A DNA stretch of 64,000 bases. Origin: RACS-047 sp031553855 (GTDB taxonomy: Bacteria; Bacillota; Clostridia; Christensenellales; Pumilibacteraceae). The DNA is taken from the NCBI GenBank assembly GCA_031553855.1, contig JAVBKW010000026.1, forward strand, positions 1-64,000, given 5' to 3'. Each line of letters opens with the position of its first letter. Position 1 is the stretch's first letter. A model generated the notes under the pieces. That model searched no databases. It had not been told where the DNA came from and saw nothing but the letters and a program-made list of their open reading frames with translations. A program made the translations under genes and the position numbers. Positions 1-7,795 of this stretch are shown here, one piece after another.

Positions 1-1
1 G

Positions 2-394
2 ATAAACTATGTGGAGCACCTGGGCTACACAATGCAGATAGCTGAAGGCTGGACGACTGATCTGCCCGAAAAGGTCAATAAACAGCTCCTTGACCGCACC
101 GACCCTACATGGCCGTCGACCTGGTTTGTTCCGAGATTAGATCAAAGTCAAGTCGCGTTCAAGGACGTATATTCGGTAATGGCGAACTGGGGCGCGAACC
201 ACGGCGCTTTCACCTACGGCCACATCGGCGCGGACCTTATAACGCTTGCAAGCATGCTGCGCATCCCTGTAACCATGCACAACGTAGCCGACGAGAACGT
301 CTACCGTCCTCATTCATGGGCGGCTTTCGGAACAAACGACTTAGAAAGCGCCGACTATCGCGCTTGCCAAAAGTACGGGCCTAAGTATAGGTAA
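2..394 (+). CDS. fucI: L-fucose isomerase, C-terminal part (cut by window start)
   Basis: This reading frame is open from the left edge and ends at TAA 392-394, leaving about 130 C-terminal residues of a protein of roughly 590 residues. The segment carries the conserved C-terminal part of L-fucose isomerase: IAEGW, DRTDPTWPSTWF, then VYSVMANWGANHG followed by YGHIGADLITLASMLRIPV and MHN. FucI interconverts L-fucose and L-fuculose in the cytoplasm, using a divalent metal, as the first step of fucose catabolism. The frame has no start codon because the gene begins outside the window. It is followed by a hairpin that could act as a terminator. The rest of a fucose operon, if any, lies to the left. 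Family assignment rests on the strong conservation of this C-terminal block. Confidence 0.85.
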   Translation: MNYVEHLGYTMQIAEGWTTDLPEKVNKQLLDRTDPTWPSTWFVPRLDQSQVAFKDVYSVMANWGANHGAFTYGHIGADLITLASMLRIPVTMHNVADENVYRPHSWAAFGTNDLESADYRACQKYGPKYR

Positions 395-443
395 GGCAAT
401 ATAAAATTTTTTTCGGCATGCACATTATCTCAAAAATATACAA

Positions 444-484
444 AAAAAGGCTGTGTAACCGTTTGCGGTCGGGCAGCCTTTTGT
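444..484 (+). terminator. Probable terminator after the fucose isomerase gene
   Basis: AAAGGCTG (446-453) pairs with CAGCCTTT (474-481) around a 20-nt loop, flanked by A-rich sequence on the left and a short T run on the right. The stem is only 8-9 bp with a large loop, so efficiency is uncertain. Confidence 0.45.
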
Positions 485-508
485 GTTAGAATAGTATTAG
501 GATGCGTG

Positions 509-680
509 AATAGTTTTTCAGCGGTTTCTTAAGAAGAATGTGGTTTAATTACAGTCTTGTTAAGGAAACGGGAAATAGTTATTCAGCGGTTTCTTAGTAA
601 GAAAGTTGCTTAAATCGCTGTCTTGTTAAGGAAACGGGGAGAAAATATGTTTTTTGTGGTTTCTTAATAATAAAGAAACA
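509..680. repeat. Tandem palindromic repeat, two full copies and one partial
   Basis: Two copies of a unit of about 65 bp (509-573 and 574-639) each run from AATAGTT-TTCAGCGGTTTCTTA to CTTGTTAAGGAAACGGG. The two ends of each unit are imperfectly complementary (GCGGTTTCTTA against TAAGGAAACG), so each can fold back. A third, degenerate piece (TGTGGTTTCTTAATAA) lies at 656-671. Related pieces occur at 7594-7610, 24817-24850 and 54470-54485. The stretch 395-710 holds this repeat and the terminator and no gene. No promoter for the downstream ABC genes was clear. Confidence 0.65.
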
Positions 681-710
681 ATGTCAAGTATTTAAATAGG
701 AAGTGTGCTA

Positions 711-1478
711 ATGTTAAAAATTGAAAACCTTACAAAATCGTATGCAAAAAGCGAACAGAAAGCTTTAAACGACGTCAGTTTGGAACTGAGGCCGGGAGAA
801 ATTTTTGGCTTTTTAGGGCCGAACGGTGCGGGCAAAACGACTACGATCAAAATTCTTACCGGAATTCTGCCGTTTGAAAAGGGTAAGGTGTCGGTTTGCG
901 GCTACGATATCAAGTCGGAGGCAATAAGCGCGAAAAAAAACATCGGATACGTTTCGGATTCGCATATACTTTTCGATAAGCTTACCGGGCGCGAGTACGT
1001 CAATTTTATGGCGGACATATACGGCGTAAGCCTTAAAGACCGTGAGGAAAGGTCGGAGCGGATGCTCAAAATATTTGAACTCAAAGACGCGTTCGATGCG
1101 CAGATCAAAACGTATTCTCACGGTATGAAACAGAAAATAAGCATTATCGGCGCGCTTATACACGATCCGAAACTGTGGGTTTTAGACGAACCGATGACGG
1201 GACTCGACCCCAGCTCCGCGTTTCAGCTCAAAGAGCTTATGCGCGCTCATTGCGCTAAAGGCAACACCGTTTTCTTTTCCACGCACGTTCTCGACGTTGC
1301 CGAAAAAATCTGCGACAGGGTGGGCATAATCGTAAAGGGCAAGCTGTTAATGGTGGGGAACGTCGCTGAAATAAAATCCGCCTCGCAGGATAAGTCGCTT
1401 GAAGAAATATTTCTGTCGGTTGCAGGCGACTCAAATTTTTCCGTACGTGAGTCTTATTCCGCGCCAAAGGCAAACTAA
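711..1478 (+). CDS. ABC-2 type exporter, ATP-binding subunit
   Basis: A 255-residue ABC ATPase with Walker A GPNGAGKTT (about residue 37), a variant signature YSHGMKQK, Walker B LWVLDEP followed by the D-loop MTGLDP, and the H-loop STHVLD. It would hydrolyse ATP in the cytoplasm to drive the multi-spanning permease encoded at 1626-3350. The start is placed at ATG 711, because AGGAAG at 698-703 sits at good distance; a GTG two codons upstream is too close to that SD. The domain set is that of Gram-positive drug, peptide or antibiotic exporters (CcmA/YhaQ-like), but the substrate cannot be read from the ATPase. The signature motif has histidine where most ABC proteins have the first glycine of LSGGQ, a change seen in several ABC-2 ATPases. 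Confidence 0.9.
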   Translation: MLKIENLTKSYAKSEQKALNDVSLELRPGEIFGFLGPNGAGKTTTIKILTGILPFEKGKVSVCGYDIKSEAISAKKNIGYVSDSHILFDKLTGREYVNFMADIYGVSLKDREERSERMLKIFELKDAFDAQIKTYSHGMKQKISIIGALIHDPKLWVLDEPMTGLDPSSAFQLKELMRAHCAKGNTVFFSTHVLDVAEKICDRVGIIVKGKLLMVGNVAEIKSASQDKSLEEIFLSVAGDSNFSVRESYSAPKAN

Positions 1479-1489
1479 GGAATTAATAC

Positions 1490-1636
1490 GTGAAAAAAAA
1501 TGATAGAGCGCCTGAGAGCGGCAAAAAGGCAATGAATTTTCATGAAGGATTTGCGGACACTAAAGTGCCGATGGGCACAAAAATGAAGTTAAAACAGAAA
1601 ACTTTAATGACCGCGGAGGCAAGAAATGGGTTTTAA
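1490..1636 (+). CDS. Micro-ORF between ABC ATPase and permease genes (48 aa)
   Basis: A GTG-initiated frame of 48 codons lies between the two ABC genes. AAGGAA (1477-1482) is 7 nt upstream of the GTG, and the stop codon overlaps the permease start by 11 nt (ATG 1626), an arrangement typical of translational coupling. The product is basic and polar (many Lys and Met, no hydrophobic segment), so it is not a membrane subunit. I do not recognise a family. It may be a leader peptide that opens the permease SD (GGAGG 1615-1619), a small accessory protein, or a chance frame. Confidence 0.4.
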   Translation: MKKNDRAPESGKKAMNFHEGFADTKVPMGTKMKLKQKTLMTAEARNGF

Positions 1637-3350
1637 TAAAGGGCAGGCGGAAACAAAAGCACCCGCAATACAATTTTTCACAATCCTTAAACTGCTTATT
1701 AAAAATCTCTTGCGCCCCAACAAGCAGGCTGCCGACGAAAAAAAGGGTACGAAAACTGCTATTTTCATAATTATTGCAGTCGCGTACTTGTTTATCGCAG
1801 CATTTATTGTAGTTATGGTCGCGCTTTTAGGCGAAGCTGTTGTAATGCTGGGACTTATTAACGAGATGATTGCTCTGCTTTTTGCAATATCCTCTTTGAT
1901 AGTTTTGTTTTTCGGATTAGTATCCCTGTTCAACACGCTGTATTTTTCCAAGGATTCCGAATTTTTTCTTGCTCTGCCGGTAAAGCCTTCAAACGTATTC
2001 TTTGCAAAATTCTGCTTAGTCTATGCAACGGAGCTTATTGTTGCGGCGGCGGTGCTTGTCCCCTCGCTTATAACGCTTGGAATAGTCGCGCATATGGATC
2101 CGCTTTATTATATCGTAACGATAATCGGCATATTTTTGGCTCCTGCGCTGCCGCTGATATTGGCAACGATTCTTGCCGTCCCTTTAATGTATGTAGTCGG
2201 TTTTTTCAAAAACAAGAGCGCGTTGACGTCTGTATTGATGCTTGTTCTCTTTGCCGGCTTTTTCGGGGTTTATTTCTATTTTGTTATGCAGATGCAGAAC
2301 AATCAGGTGCAGGGCGACCCCGCTTTGATAGTCGAGGGTATGCGCAGCGCGCTTAAAACCGTGTCAAATATAGTTTATCCTTTCTTAGCTCTTGCCAGAT
2401 GCGCCACACTCTATGAAATGGGGGAGCTGGGCGCGGGTGTTTCGTCGCTAATAAACGCTCTGATCTTTTTGGGAGCGACAGGCGCGCTTTTGGGGCTGTC
2501 TTTATTCATCAGCCGCTATGTTTATAACCGCGGCGCGGCGAGCCAGCTTGAGAACGTAAAACAAAAGTCTACGGGAAAGGAAAAATTTATTGCCGGATCC
2601 GCTTTAAAGGCGCTTGTGAAAAAAGAATGGCGCGAGCTTATACGTACTCCTGCTTTTGCGTATCAATGCCTTGCCGGCATATTGCTCTCCCCGATCATGG
2701 TTGCGGTCTTTTCGTTTTCGATGTTTGGCGATATGTTCACAGAAATTGGCACAGACGGACTCGATTTTGCAAAAATTGGAGCCGGAATTCAATGGTTTGT
2801 GTGTTTCGGATTCCTTTTGATGTTCGGCGTGGGCTTAAACGTCGCGGCAAGCACAGCGGTAACGCGCGAGGGCAAAGGCTTCTTTTTTTCTAAAATGATG
2901 CCGGTGGACTATAAAACTCAAATCCGCGCGAAGCAGATTGTTTGTAACGCGATTTCGCTTGCGGCGGCTTTTTTGAGCCTTATAGTGCTTACCGTTGCCA
3001 CAAAAGAGTTCCTCTTTCTAATTTTAGGGTTTATTTACACAATAGTTTTCGCCTACGGCTTTAACAACTTCTCGATTTATTTCGACCTTAAAAAGCCGAA
3101 ACTCGACTGGGCGACTCCGAACGAGGCCGTCAAGCAAAACTTCCGTATTATGGTGCCGTATTTTATAAACATTGCCGTTTCGTTTATTTTTATAGCCGCT
3201 CCGGTCATTTGCTTTATTTTCCTTGATTACGCGATAGCCTGCCTTATTATTTGGGCTGTATTCTTTGCTTTTGCAATTATAATGGCAATTGTGTTCCATA
3301 AGCTGCTGAACAAAAATGTAGACAGATTTTATGAAGAATTGACTATCTGA
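1626..3350 (+). CDS. ABC-2 type exporter, permease subunit
   Basis: A 574-residue integral membrane protein with at least ten strongly hydrophobic stretches. They fall in two groups (about residues 45-70, 75-105, 130-195 and 205-225; then about 350-420, 445-500 and 525-560), separated by a polar loop near residue 300 containing Lys-rich sequence. This is the shape of large two-lobed ABC-2 permeases. It follows the ATPase directly and has its own SD GGAGG (1615-1619) 6 nt before ATG 1626. Together the two proteins should form a homodimeric or heterotetrameric exporter in the cytoplasmic membrane. The substrate is unknown. A rho-independent terminator closes the operon at 3441-3480. Confidence 0.8.
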   Translation: MGFNKGQAETKAPAIQFFTILKLLIKNLLRPNKQAADEKKGTKTAIFIIIAVAYLFIAAFIVVMVALLGEAVVMLGLINEMIALLFAISSLIVLFFGLVSLFNTLYFSKDSEFFLALPVKPSNVFFAKFCLVYATELIVAAAVLVPSLITLGIVAHMDPLYYIVTIIGIFLAPALPLILATILAVPLMYVVGFFKNKSALTSVLMLVLFAGFFGVYFYFVMQMQNNQVQGDPALIVEGMRSALKTVSNIVYPFLALARCATLYEMGELGAGVSSLINALIFLGATGALLGLSLFISRYVYNRGAASQLENVKQKSTGKEKFIAGSALKALVKKEWRELIRTPAFAYQCLAGILLSPIMVAVFSFSMFGDMFTEIGTDGLDFAKIGAGIQWFVCFGFLLMFGVGLNVAASTAVTREGKGFFFSKMMPVDYKTQIRAKQIVCNAISLAAAFLSLIVLTVATKEFLFLILGFIYTIVFAYGFNNFSIYFDLKKPKLDWATPNEAVKQNFRIMVPYFINIAVSFIFIAAPVICFIFLDYAIACLIIWAVFFAFAIIMAIVFHKLLNKNVDRFYEELTI

Positions 3351-3440
3351 CGCAGGCGGCTTTAAAGCCGCAACAGAACCTGTCGGCGTATAAATCCGAT
3401 AGTTATTCAGTTTCGTATAGCGTGTTTTTTCAATATAGCC

Positions 3441-3480
3441 AAAACAGCGTCCGTAAAAATTCGGACGCTGTTCTTTTCTT
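3441..3480. terminator. Bidirectional terminator between ABC operon and GDPD gene
   Basis: An 11-bp perfect stem, AACAGCGTCCG (3443-3453) with CGGACGCTGTT (3462-3472), 8-nt loop, followed by TTCTTTTCTT on the plus strand. The flanking A run on the left gives a T run on the minus strand, so it can also end the convergent GDPD transcript. Confidence 0.85.
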
Positions 3481-3500
3481 AATTCTAATCTATTCTTTCT

Positions 3501-4235
3501 TTATTCTTCTTTAGTAATTTCAGGAATGAACTTTTCAAAAATTATATTGTCGCAGTAGGGCAGGACTTGTTCCATTTCCGCGTTAGAGCGCACCGTCCAC
3601 GCCAAAACAGGGAGTTTTGCGCGCGTAACGTAACGGTTGGGAAGATTTACAAAGTTGTATGAAATAAAATCCGGCTTTGAAACGAAGTTCATTTTGAGCC
3701 TTTTGAGCATATAGCGTTTGAAGAAAGAGAGTTCGTCTTTGGTAAAGTATGTTGAAAGCTGTCCGCGTAAAATCTGGGGAGCGTTGTTTTTAAAATACTC
3801 CATCGAGTAGGGATTAAAGGACTGCACTGCGACGTCGCCTTTATAGGACGCGAGAAGCTTAGCGGTTTTTGCCTCTAAAACGCCCACTTTATTTGAGTTT
3901 TTGATTTCGATAAGGATCGGAACACGGCCGGAGACAAGCTTTAAAACCTCTTCAAGCGTCGGAATTGAATATTCCGTGTTGCTAAGCTTCAGCTCTTTTA
4001 ATTCCGCTAAAGAAAAATTGCAAACATAGCCGTCTGCGCTCGTCATACGGGTGAGCGAATCGTCATGAAAAACGATCACGTTTTCATCGTCTGATAATCT
4101 TACGTCGAGCTCGATCGCAAAATTATTTTGAGCGGCGTTTTCAAATGCGCCTATTGAGTTTTCGGGAAAATCCGCGTTATGCAGTCCGCGGTGAGCTATA
4201 GGCAGGCTAACAAGCCAAGATTTTCTTATATCCAT
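3501..4235 (-). CDS. Glycerophosphodiester phosphodiesterase family protein
   Basis: A 244-residue GDPD-family TIM barrel. Visible landmarks are HRG (residues 16-18), PENSIGAFENA, the metal-ligand pair ELDVRLS, then VIVFHDDSLTR carrying the catalytic histidine, and IEIK further on. Such enzymes hydrolyse glycerophosphodiesters to glycerol-3-phosphate and an alcohol using a divalent metal. No signal peptide or membrane segment is seen, so a cytoplasmic enzyme acting on phospholipid head-group remnants is most likely. The start at 4235 is supported by AAAGGAA about 10 nt upstream. It is a single gene, convergent with the ABC operon and divergent from lepA. Confidence 0.88.
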   Translation of the reverse strand: MDIRKSWLVSLPIAHRGLHNADFPENSIGAFENAAQNNFAIELDVRLSDDENVIVFHDDSLTRMTSADGYVCNFSLAELKELKLSNTEYSIPTLEEVLKLVSGRVPILIEIKNSNKVGVLEAKTAKLLASYKGDVAVQSFNPYSMEYFKNNAPQILRGQLSTYFTKDELSFFKRYMLKRLKMNFVSKPDFISYNFVNLPNRYVTRAKLPVLAWTVRSNAEMEQVLPYCDNIIFEKFIPEITKEE

Positions 4236-4460
4236 ATCTATATGATTCCTTTTGCTTATTTTTGCTCAAGGGTGAATTCAATAATTAAAAGTGCGGTCTC
4301 CACACCGTAACATTATATATCATATTAATTTTTTTGGCAATAAAAAAAGGCCGTTTTCAGCGAAAAAAGAGTTGTGATTTATTAATATTTATTAAGAAAA
4401 ACCCTTTTTTTTCGCTTTAAACCGTATAAGCAGTATTTATGTCCAGCATATATAAAAGAA

Positions 4461-4498
4461 TTGCGTTTTGCGCGATTTTTGTATATAATAGTTTTATG
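4461..4498 (+). promoter_or_regulatory. lepA promoter, leaderless geometry
   Basis: -35 TTGCGT (4461-4466), 17-nt spacer, perfect -10 TATAAT (4484-4489), then 6 nt (AGTTTT) and ATG 4496. Transcription starting at the usual distance from the -10 would begin at or next to the A of the start codon. No SD precedes this ATG. Confidence 0.7.
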
Positions 4499-6298
4499 GA
4501 CAGACAAAAGTATATCAGGAATTTTTGCATCATCGCGCATATTGACCACGGAAAATCCACGCTTGCCGACCGCCTTATAGAAAAGACCGGCACAGTTTCG
4601 AGCCGCGAACTCACGGAGCAGATACTCGACAGTATGGAGCTTGAAAAAGAGCGCGGCATAACTATCAAGCTGACGCCCGTCAGGATGTTCTACGTTAAGG
4701 ACGGGCAAGAATATATTTTTAATCTTATCGATACTCCCGGACACGTTGACTTTACCTACGAGGTTTCACGTTCGCTTGCCGCCTGCGAGGGCGCGCTTTT
4801 GATAGTGGACGCCTCGCAGGGCGTAGAGGCGCAGACTCTTGCAAACGTCTATTTAGCGCTCGACAATAATCTCGAAATTTTGCCTGTTGTAAACAAGATC
4901 GACCTTCCCAGCGCAAGGCCAGAGGAAGTGAAAAGGGAAGTCGAGGACGTTATCGGTCTCGACGCGTCCAAGGCTCCTTTAGTGAGCGCAAAGGAAGGCA
5001 TAAATATAGAGCAGGTGCTCGACCAGATCGTCGAGCTTGTCCCGCCGCCCAAAGGCGACGACAACAAGCCGCTCAAGGCTTTGATTTTTGACTCGTATTA
5101 CGATAATTATAAGGGCGCGGTGTGCCTTGTGCGAATAATAGACGGCAAGGTGAAAACCGGCTCAAAAATCAAAATGATGAGCCACGGTAAAACCTTTGAC
5201 GTTGTTGAGGTAGGCGTTTTTGCGCCCGGACCGTCAGCGGTAGACCAGCTATGCGCCGGAGACGTAGGCTATATCAGCGCCAGCATCAAAAACGTTTCGG
5301 AAACTGCGCCCGGCGATACCGTCACCGATGCGGACAACCCCGTTTCGGAGCCGTGCCCCGGTTATAAAAAGGTTCAGCCGGTAGTTTACTGCGGCATTTT
5401 TCCCGTAGACGGCTCGCATTATAACGATCTTAAGGACGCGCTCGAAAAGCTCAAACTCAACGACGCGGCCATGTTTTATGAGCCGGAAGTCTCCGCGGCG
5501 TTAGGTTTTGGCTTCCGCTGCGGCTTTTTAGGGCTCCTTCATATGGAGATCATACAGGAGCGGCTTGAGCGCGAGTTCGACCTCGACCTTATCACGACCG
5601 CGCCAAGCGTCACGTACAACGTATATAAAACCGGCGGCGAAATGCTGGGCGTAACTAATCCCTCAAACCTTCCCTCGCCCACAGAAACCGACAGGATAGA
5701 GGAGCCGATTGTAAAAGCTATGATCTACACGCCGCCCGAATATATCGGCGCGATTATGGATCTTTGCCAGGAAAAACGCGGCGAATATATAAATATGATC
5801 TATTTAGATAAAACGCGCGTACAGATACATTACGAGGTGCCGCTCAACGAAATAGTTTACGACTTTTTCGACAGCTTAAAGTCGCGCACAAGGGGATATG
5901 CGAGTTTCGACTACGAAATCATAGGCTACCGCCCGAGCGACCTTGTTAAGCTTGATCTGCTGCTCAATAACGAGGTTTGCGACGCTTTAAGCATAATCGT
6001 GCATAAGGATAAAGCGTACGCGCGCGGAAGGGCGATTGCCGAGAAGCTTAAAGAAGTTATTCCCCGGCAAATGTTTGAAATACCCATTCAGGCGTCCATA
6101 GGCAATAAGGTCATAGCAAGGGAAACGGTTAAGGCTTTAAGAAAAGACGTTTTGGCAAAATGCTACGGCGGCGATATCACGAGAAAGAAAAAGCTTTTGG
6201 AAAAGCAGAAAGAGGGTAAAAAACGTATGCGTCAGGTCGGCTCCGTCGAAGTTCCGAGCGAAGCGTTTATGTCTATATTAAAACTGGATTCAAAGTAA
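4496..6298 (+). CDS. lepA: Elongation factor 4 (LepA), ribosome-associated GTPase
   Basis: A 600-residue translational GTPase. G1 is AHIDHGKST (about residues 14-22), G2 lies in the RGIT segment (KERGITIK), G3 is DTPGHVDF and G4 is NKIDLP. The EF-G-like domains follow, and the LepA-specific C-terminal domain carries GGDITRKKKLLEKQKEGKKRM. EF4 promotes back-translocation or otherwise remodels stalled ribosomes. The frame extends 19 codons upstream to ATG 4439, but that extension would cross the promoter, and LepA proteins begin near MDRQKYIRNF, so 4496 is chosen. hemW follows after 2 nt, a common Bacillota pairing (lepA-hemW-hrcA). The mRNA is predicted to be leaderless. Confidence 0.95.
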   Translation: MDRQKYIRNFCIIAHIDHGKSTLADRLIEKTGTVSSRELTEQILDSMELEKERGITIKLTPVRMFYVKDGQEYIFNLIDTPGHVDFTYEVSRSLAACEGALLIVDASQGVEAQTLANVYLALDNNLEILPVVNKIDLPSARPEEVKREVEDVIGLDASKAPLVSAKEGINIEQVLDQIVELVPPPKGDDNKPLKALIFDSYYDNYKGAVCLVRIIDGKVKTGSKIKMMSHGKTFDVVEVGVFAPGPSAVDQLCAGDVGYISASIKNVSETAPGDTVTDADNPVSEPCPGYKKVQPVVYCGIFPVDGSHYNDLKDALEKLKLNDAAMFYEPEVSAALGFGFRCGFLGLLHMEIIQERLEREFDLDLITTAPSVTYNVYKTGGEMLGVTNPSNLPSPTETDRIEEPIVKAMIYTPPEYIGAIMDLCQEKRGEYINMIYLDKTRVQIHYEVPLNEIVYDFFDSLKSRTRGYASFDYEIIGYRPSDLVKLDLLLNNEVCDALSIIVHKDKAYARGRAIAEKLKEVIPRQMFEIPIQASIGNKVIARETVKALRKDVLAKCYGGDITRKKKLLEKQKEGKKRMRQVGSVEVPSEAFMSILKLDSK

Positions 6299-6300
6299 AA

Positions 6301-7392
6301 ATGAGCTGCGGAATCTATATCCATATCCCGTACTGCCGTTCAAAGTGCGGCTACTGTTCATTCAATTCCTGCGCCGTCAATTCAACCCTAGAGCCGTATT
6401 TGAACGCTTTAAGAGCCGAAACGGTAAAAAGGGCGGATAAAAAGCTGGTATGCGACACTCTTTACATTGGCGGGGGCACTCCGTCCGTTTTGCCGCGCGG
6501 CGCGCTAACAAGTATAATAGCAGACGTGCGCAACAATTTTAAAATTGCGCAAAACAGCGAAATAACCGTTGAAGCGAACCCGGAGAGCTGCTCAAGAGAG
6601 TTTACACAGGAATGTTATGACGCGGGAGTAAACAGGATAAGCCTGGGGCTTCAAAGCGACAACGATATTTTATTAAAAAAACTCGGGCGGGCGCACAATT
6701 ACGCGCAGTTTTTGGCCGCGCTTGAAAACGTTTCAAATGCTGGGATAACGAACGTCAGCGCAGATTTGATGCTGGGCTTGCCCGGCCAGTCGCGAGCCGC
6801 TTTTAAAAAAACTTTAATAAGAACCGCCGCTCTGGATTTAAAGCATATTTCTATTTACGCGCTTAAAATCGAGGAAGGTACAAAAATGTATCAGGACGGC
6901 GCGGTTGTTGACGAGGACCTTCAGGCGCAAATGTACGGCGATTGCATAGAGATTTTATCCGATCACGGCTTTATGCGTTATGAGGTGAGTAACTTTGCAA
7001 AAGCAGGCTATTTCAGCCGTCACAATTCAAAATACTGGGATCTTACGCTTTATATCGGACTGGGGCTTTCGGCACATTCGTATTTTGACGGCTGCCGCCT
7101 TGAAAATACCGATAATATCATCGACTATATTTCAGGAAAAACTTTAAATCAAAGCAATAAAATCCCGCTTTCAGAATCCGCTGAGGAGTATATAATGCTC
7201 ACTCTCCGCACAGAAAAAGGGCTGGATTTAAAACGTCTCAAGGACGAATTTAAGACTGACCTCTTAACGGAAAAAAGTAAGCAGATCGATAAATTAGTCA
7301 AGCTTAACGCGATTTTTATAGATAAAAACAGATTAAGAGTTTGTCAAGATGCGTTTTATATCCTCAATTCTATTATTACGGAGCTTATTTAA
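6301..7392 (+). CDS. hemW: HemW-like radical SAM heme chaperone
   Basis: A 363-residue radical SAM protein. The cluster-binding CxxxCxxC is CRSKCGYC (residues 12-19), followed by LYIGGGTPS (SAM-binding GGE-like region), EANPES, NRISLGLQS and DLMLGLPGQ. The HemW C-terminal domain follows. HemW proteins lack coproporphyrinogen oxidase activity and bind heme for insertion into target proteins. The extra cysteine after the CxxxCxxC that marks true HemN is not seen in the canonical place. ATG 6301 is 2 nt after the lepA stop, so translation is probably coupled. Family confidence is high; the heme-chaperone role is inferred from homology. Confidence 0.9.
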   Translation: MSCGIYIHIPYCRSKCGYCSFNSCAVNSTLEPYLNALRAETVKRADKKLVCDTLYIGGGTPSVLPRGALTSIIADVRNNFKIAQNSEITVEANPESCSREFTQECYDAGVNRISLGLQSDNDILLKKLGRAHNYAQFLAALENVSNAGITNVSADLMLGLPGQSRAAFKKTLIRTAALDLKHISIYALKIEEGTKMYQDGAVVDEDLQAQMYGDCIEILSDHGFMRYEVSNFAKAGYFSRHNSKYWDLTLYIGLGLSAHSYFDGCRLENTDNIIDYISGKTLNQSNKIPLSESAEEYIMLTLRTEKGLDLKRLKDEFKTDLLTEKSKQIDKLVKLNAIFIDKNRLRVCQDAFYILNSIITELI

Positions 7393-7405
7393 GCAAGCCT
7401 GTGAA

Positions 7406-7610
7406 ACTAGAAAAGAATGCATCATCGGATTGCCGCTACGCTTGGCTTTGCCGCCTCTCTCACGTATTAAATATACGCTCGGTCGGCGTCAAACCAACTG
7501 TTGCGGCACTGCGACGCGCCTTCTTTTCTAGTAAATTATCCATCATCGGATTGCCGTAACATTTGGCTTTGCCGCCTCTCTCACGTATTAATAGTTTCAG
7601 CGTTTTTTAA
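7406..7610. repeat. Intergenic fold-back element with an internal 51-bp direct repeat
   Basis: A perfect 12-bp inverted repeat, ACTAGAAAAGAA (7406-7417) and TTCTTTTCTAGT (7521-7532), encloses about 100 bp. A 51-bp unit beginning CATCATCGGATTGCCG occurs inside at 7420-7470 and again outside at 7541-7591 with only a few differences. Each copy ends in TCTCTCACGTATTAA. The piece ACGTATTAAATATACGC at 7462-7478 recurs at 12657-12673. A TTTCAGCGTTTTTTAAAAT fragment (7594-7612) belongs to the 509-680 family. Short frames in this segment are not real genes. With the promoter and operators below it accounts for the whole 7393-7795 gap. Confidence 0.7.
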
Positions 7611-7664
7611 AATAACCTTAATTGTGAAAACTAAATGAAAAATTAAAAATCAACGCAACAAGCG

Positions 7665-7694
7665 TTGACTTTTTATTTATATTTATGTTATTCT
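7665..7694 (+). promoter_or_regulatory. Heat-shock operon promoter
   Basis: -35 TTGACT (7665-7670), 18-nt spacer and -10 TATTCT (7689-7694). The CIRCE-like operators start 5 nt downstream, the usual arrangement for HrcA repression. Confidence 0.6.
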
Positions 7695-7698
7695 ATAG

Positions 7699-7750
7699 TT
7701 AGCAGTCAAGCATATAGATTGCTAGCAATACAATCGTATAGATTGATAGC
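7699..7750. promoter_or_regulatory. Two overlapping CIRCE-like operators (HrcA binding)
   Basis: TTAGCAGTC-N9-GATTGCTAG (7699-7725) matches the CIRCE consensus TTAGCACTC-N9-GAGTGCTAA with three mismatches. Its right arm doubles as the left arm of a second inverted repeat, GCTAGCAAT (7721-7729) with ATTGATAGC (7742-7750). Position directly after the -10 box and before hrcA supports autoregulation of the operon by HrcA. Confidence 0.8.
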
Positions 7751-7795
7751 AGACGAGGTATACTAGGGTTAAAAAAGAGTAAAGAAGGTGAGGGA

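Noticed and set aside
509..640. CRISPR-like tandem repeats
   Set aside because: Only two 65-bp copies with no unique spacers and no cas genes; they are palindromic intergenic repeats.
4439..4495. Upstream extension of lepA to ATG 4439
   Set aside because: It crosses the promoter and adds residues not seen in LepA.
7341..7559. Short plus-strand frames across the hemW end and repeat
   Set aside because: They lie in the fold-back repeat, with no SD or recognisable product.
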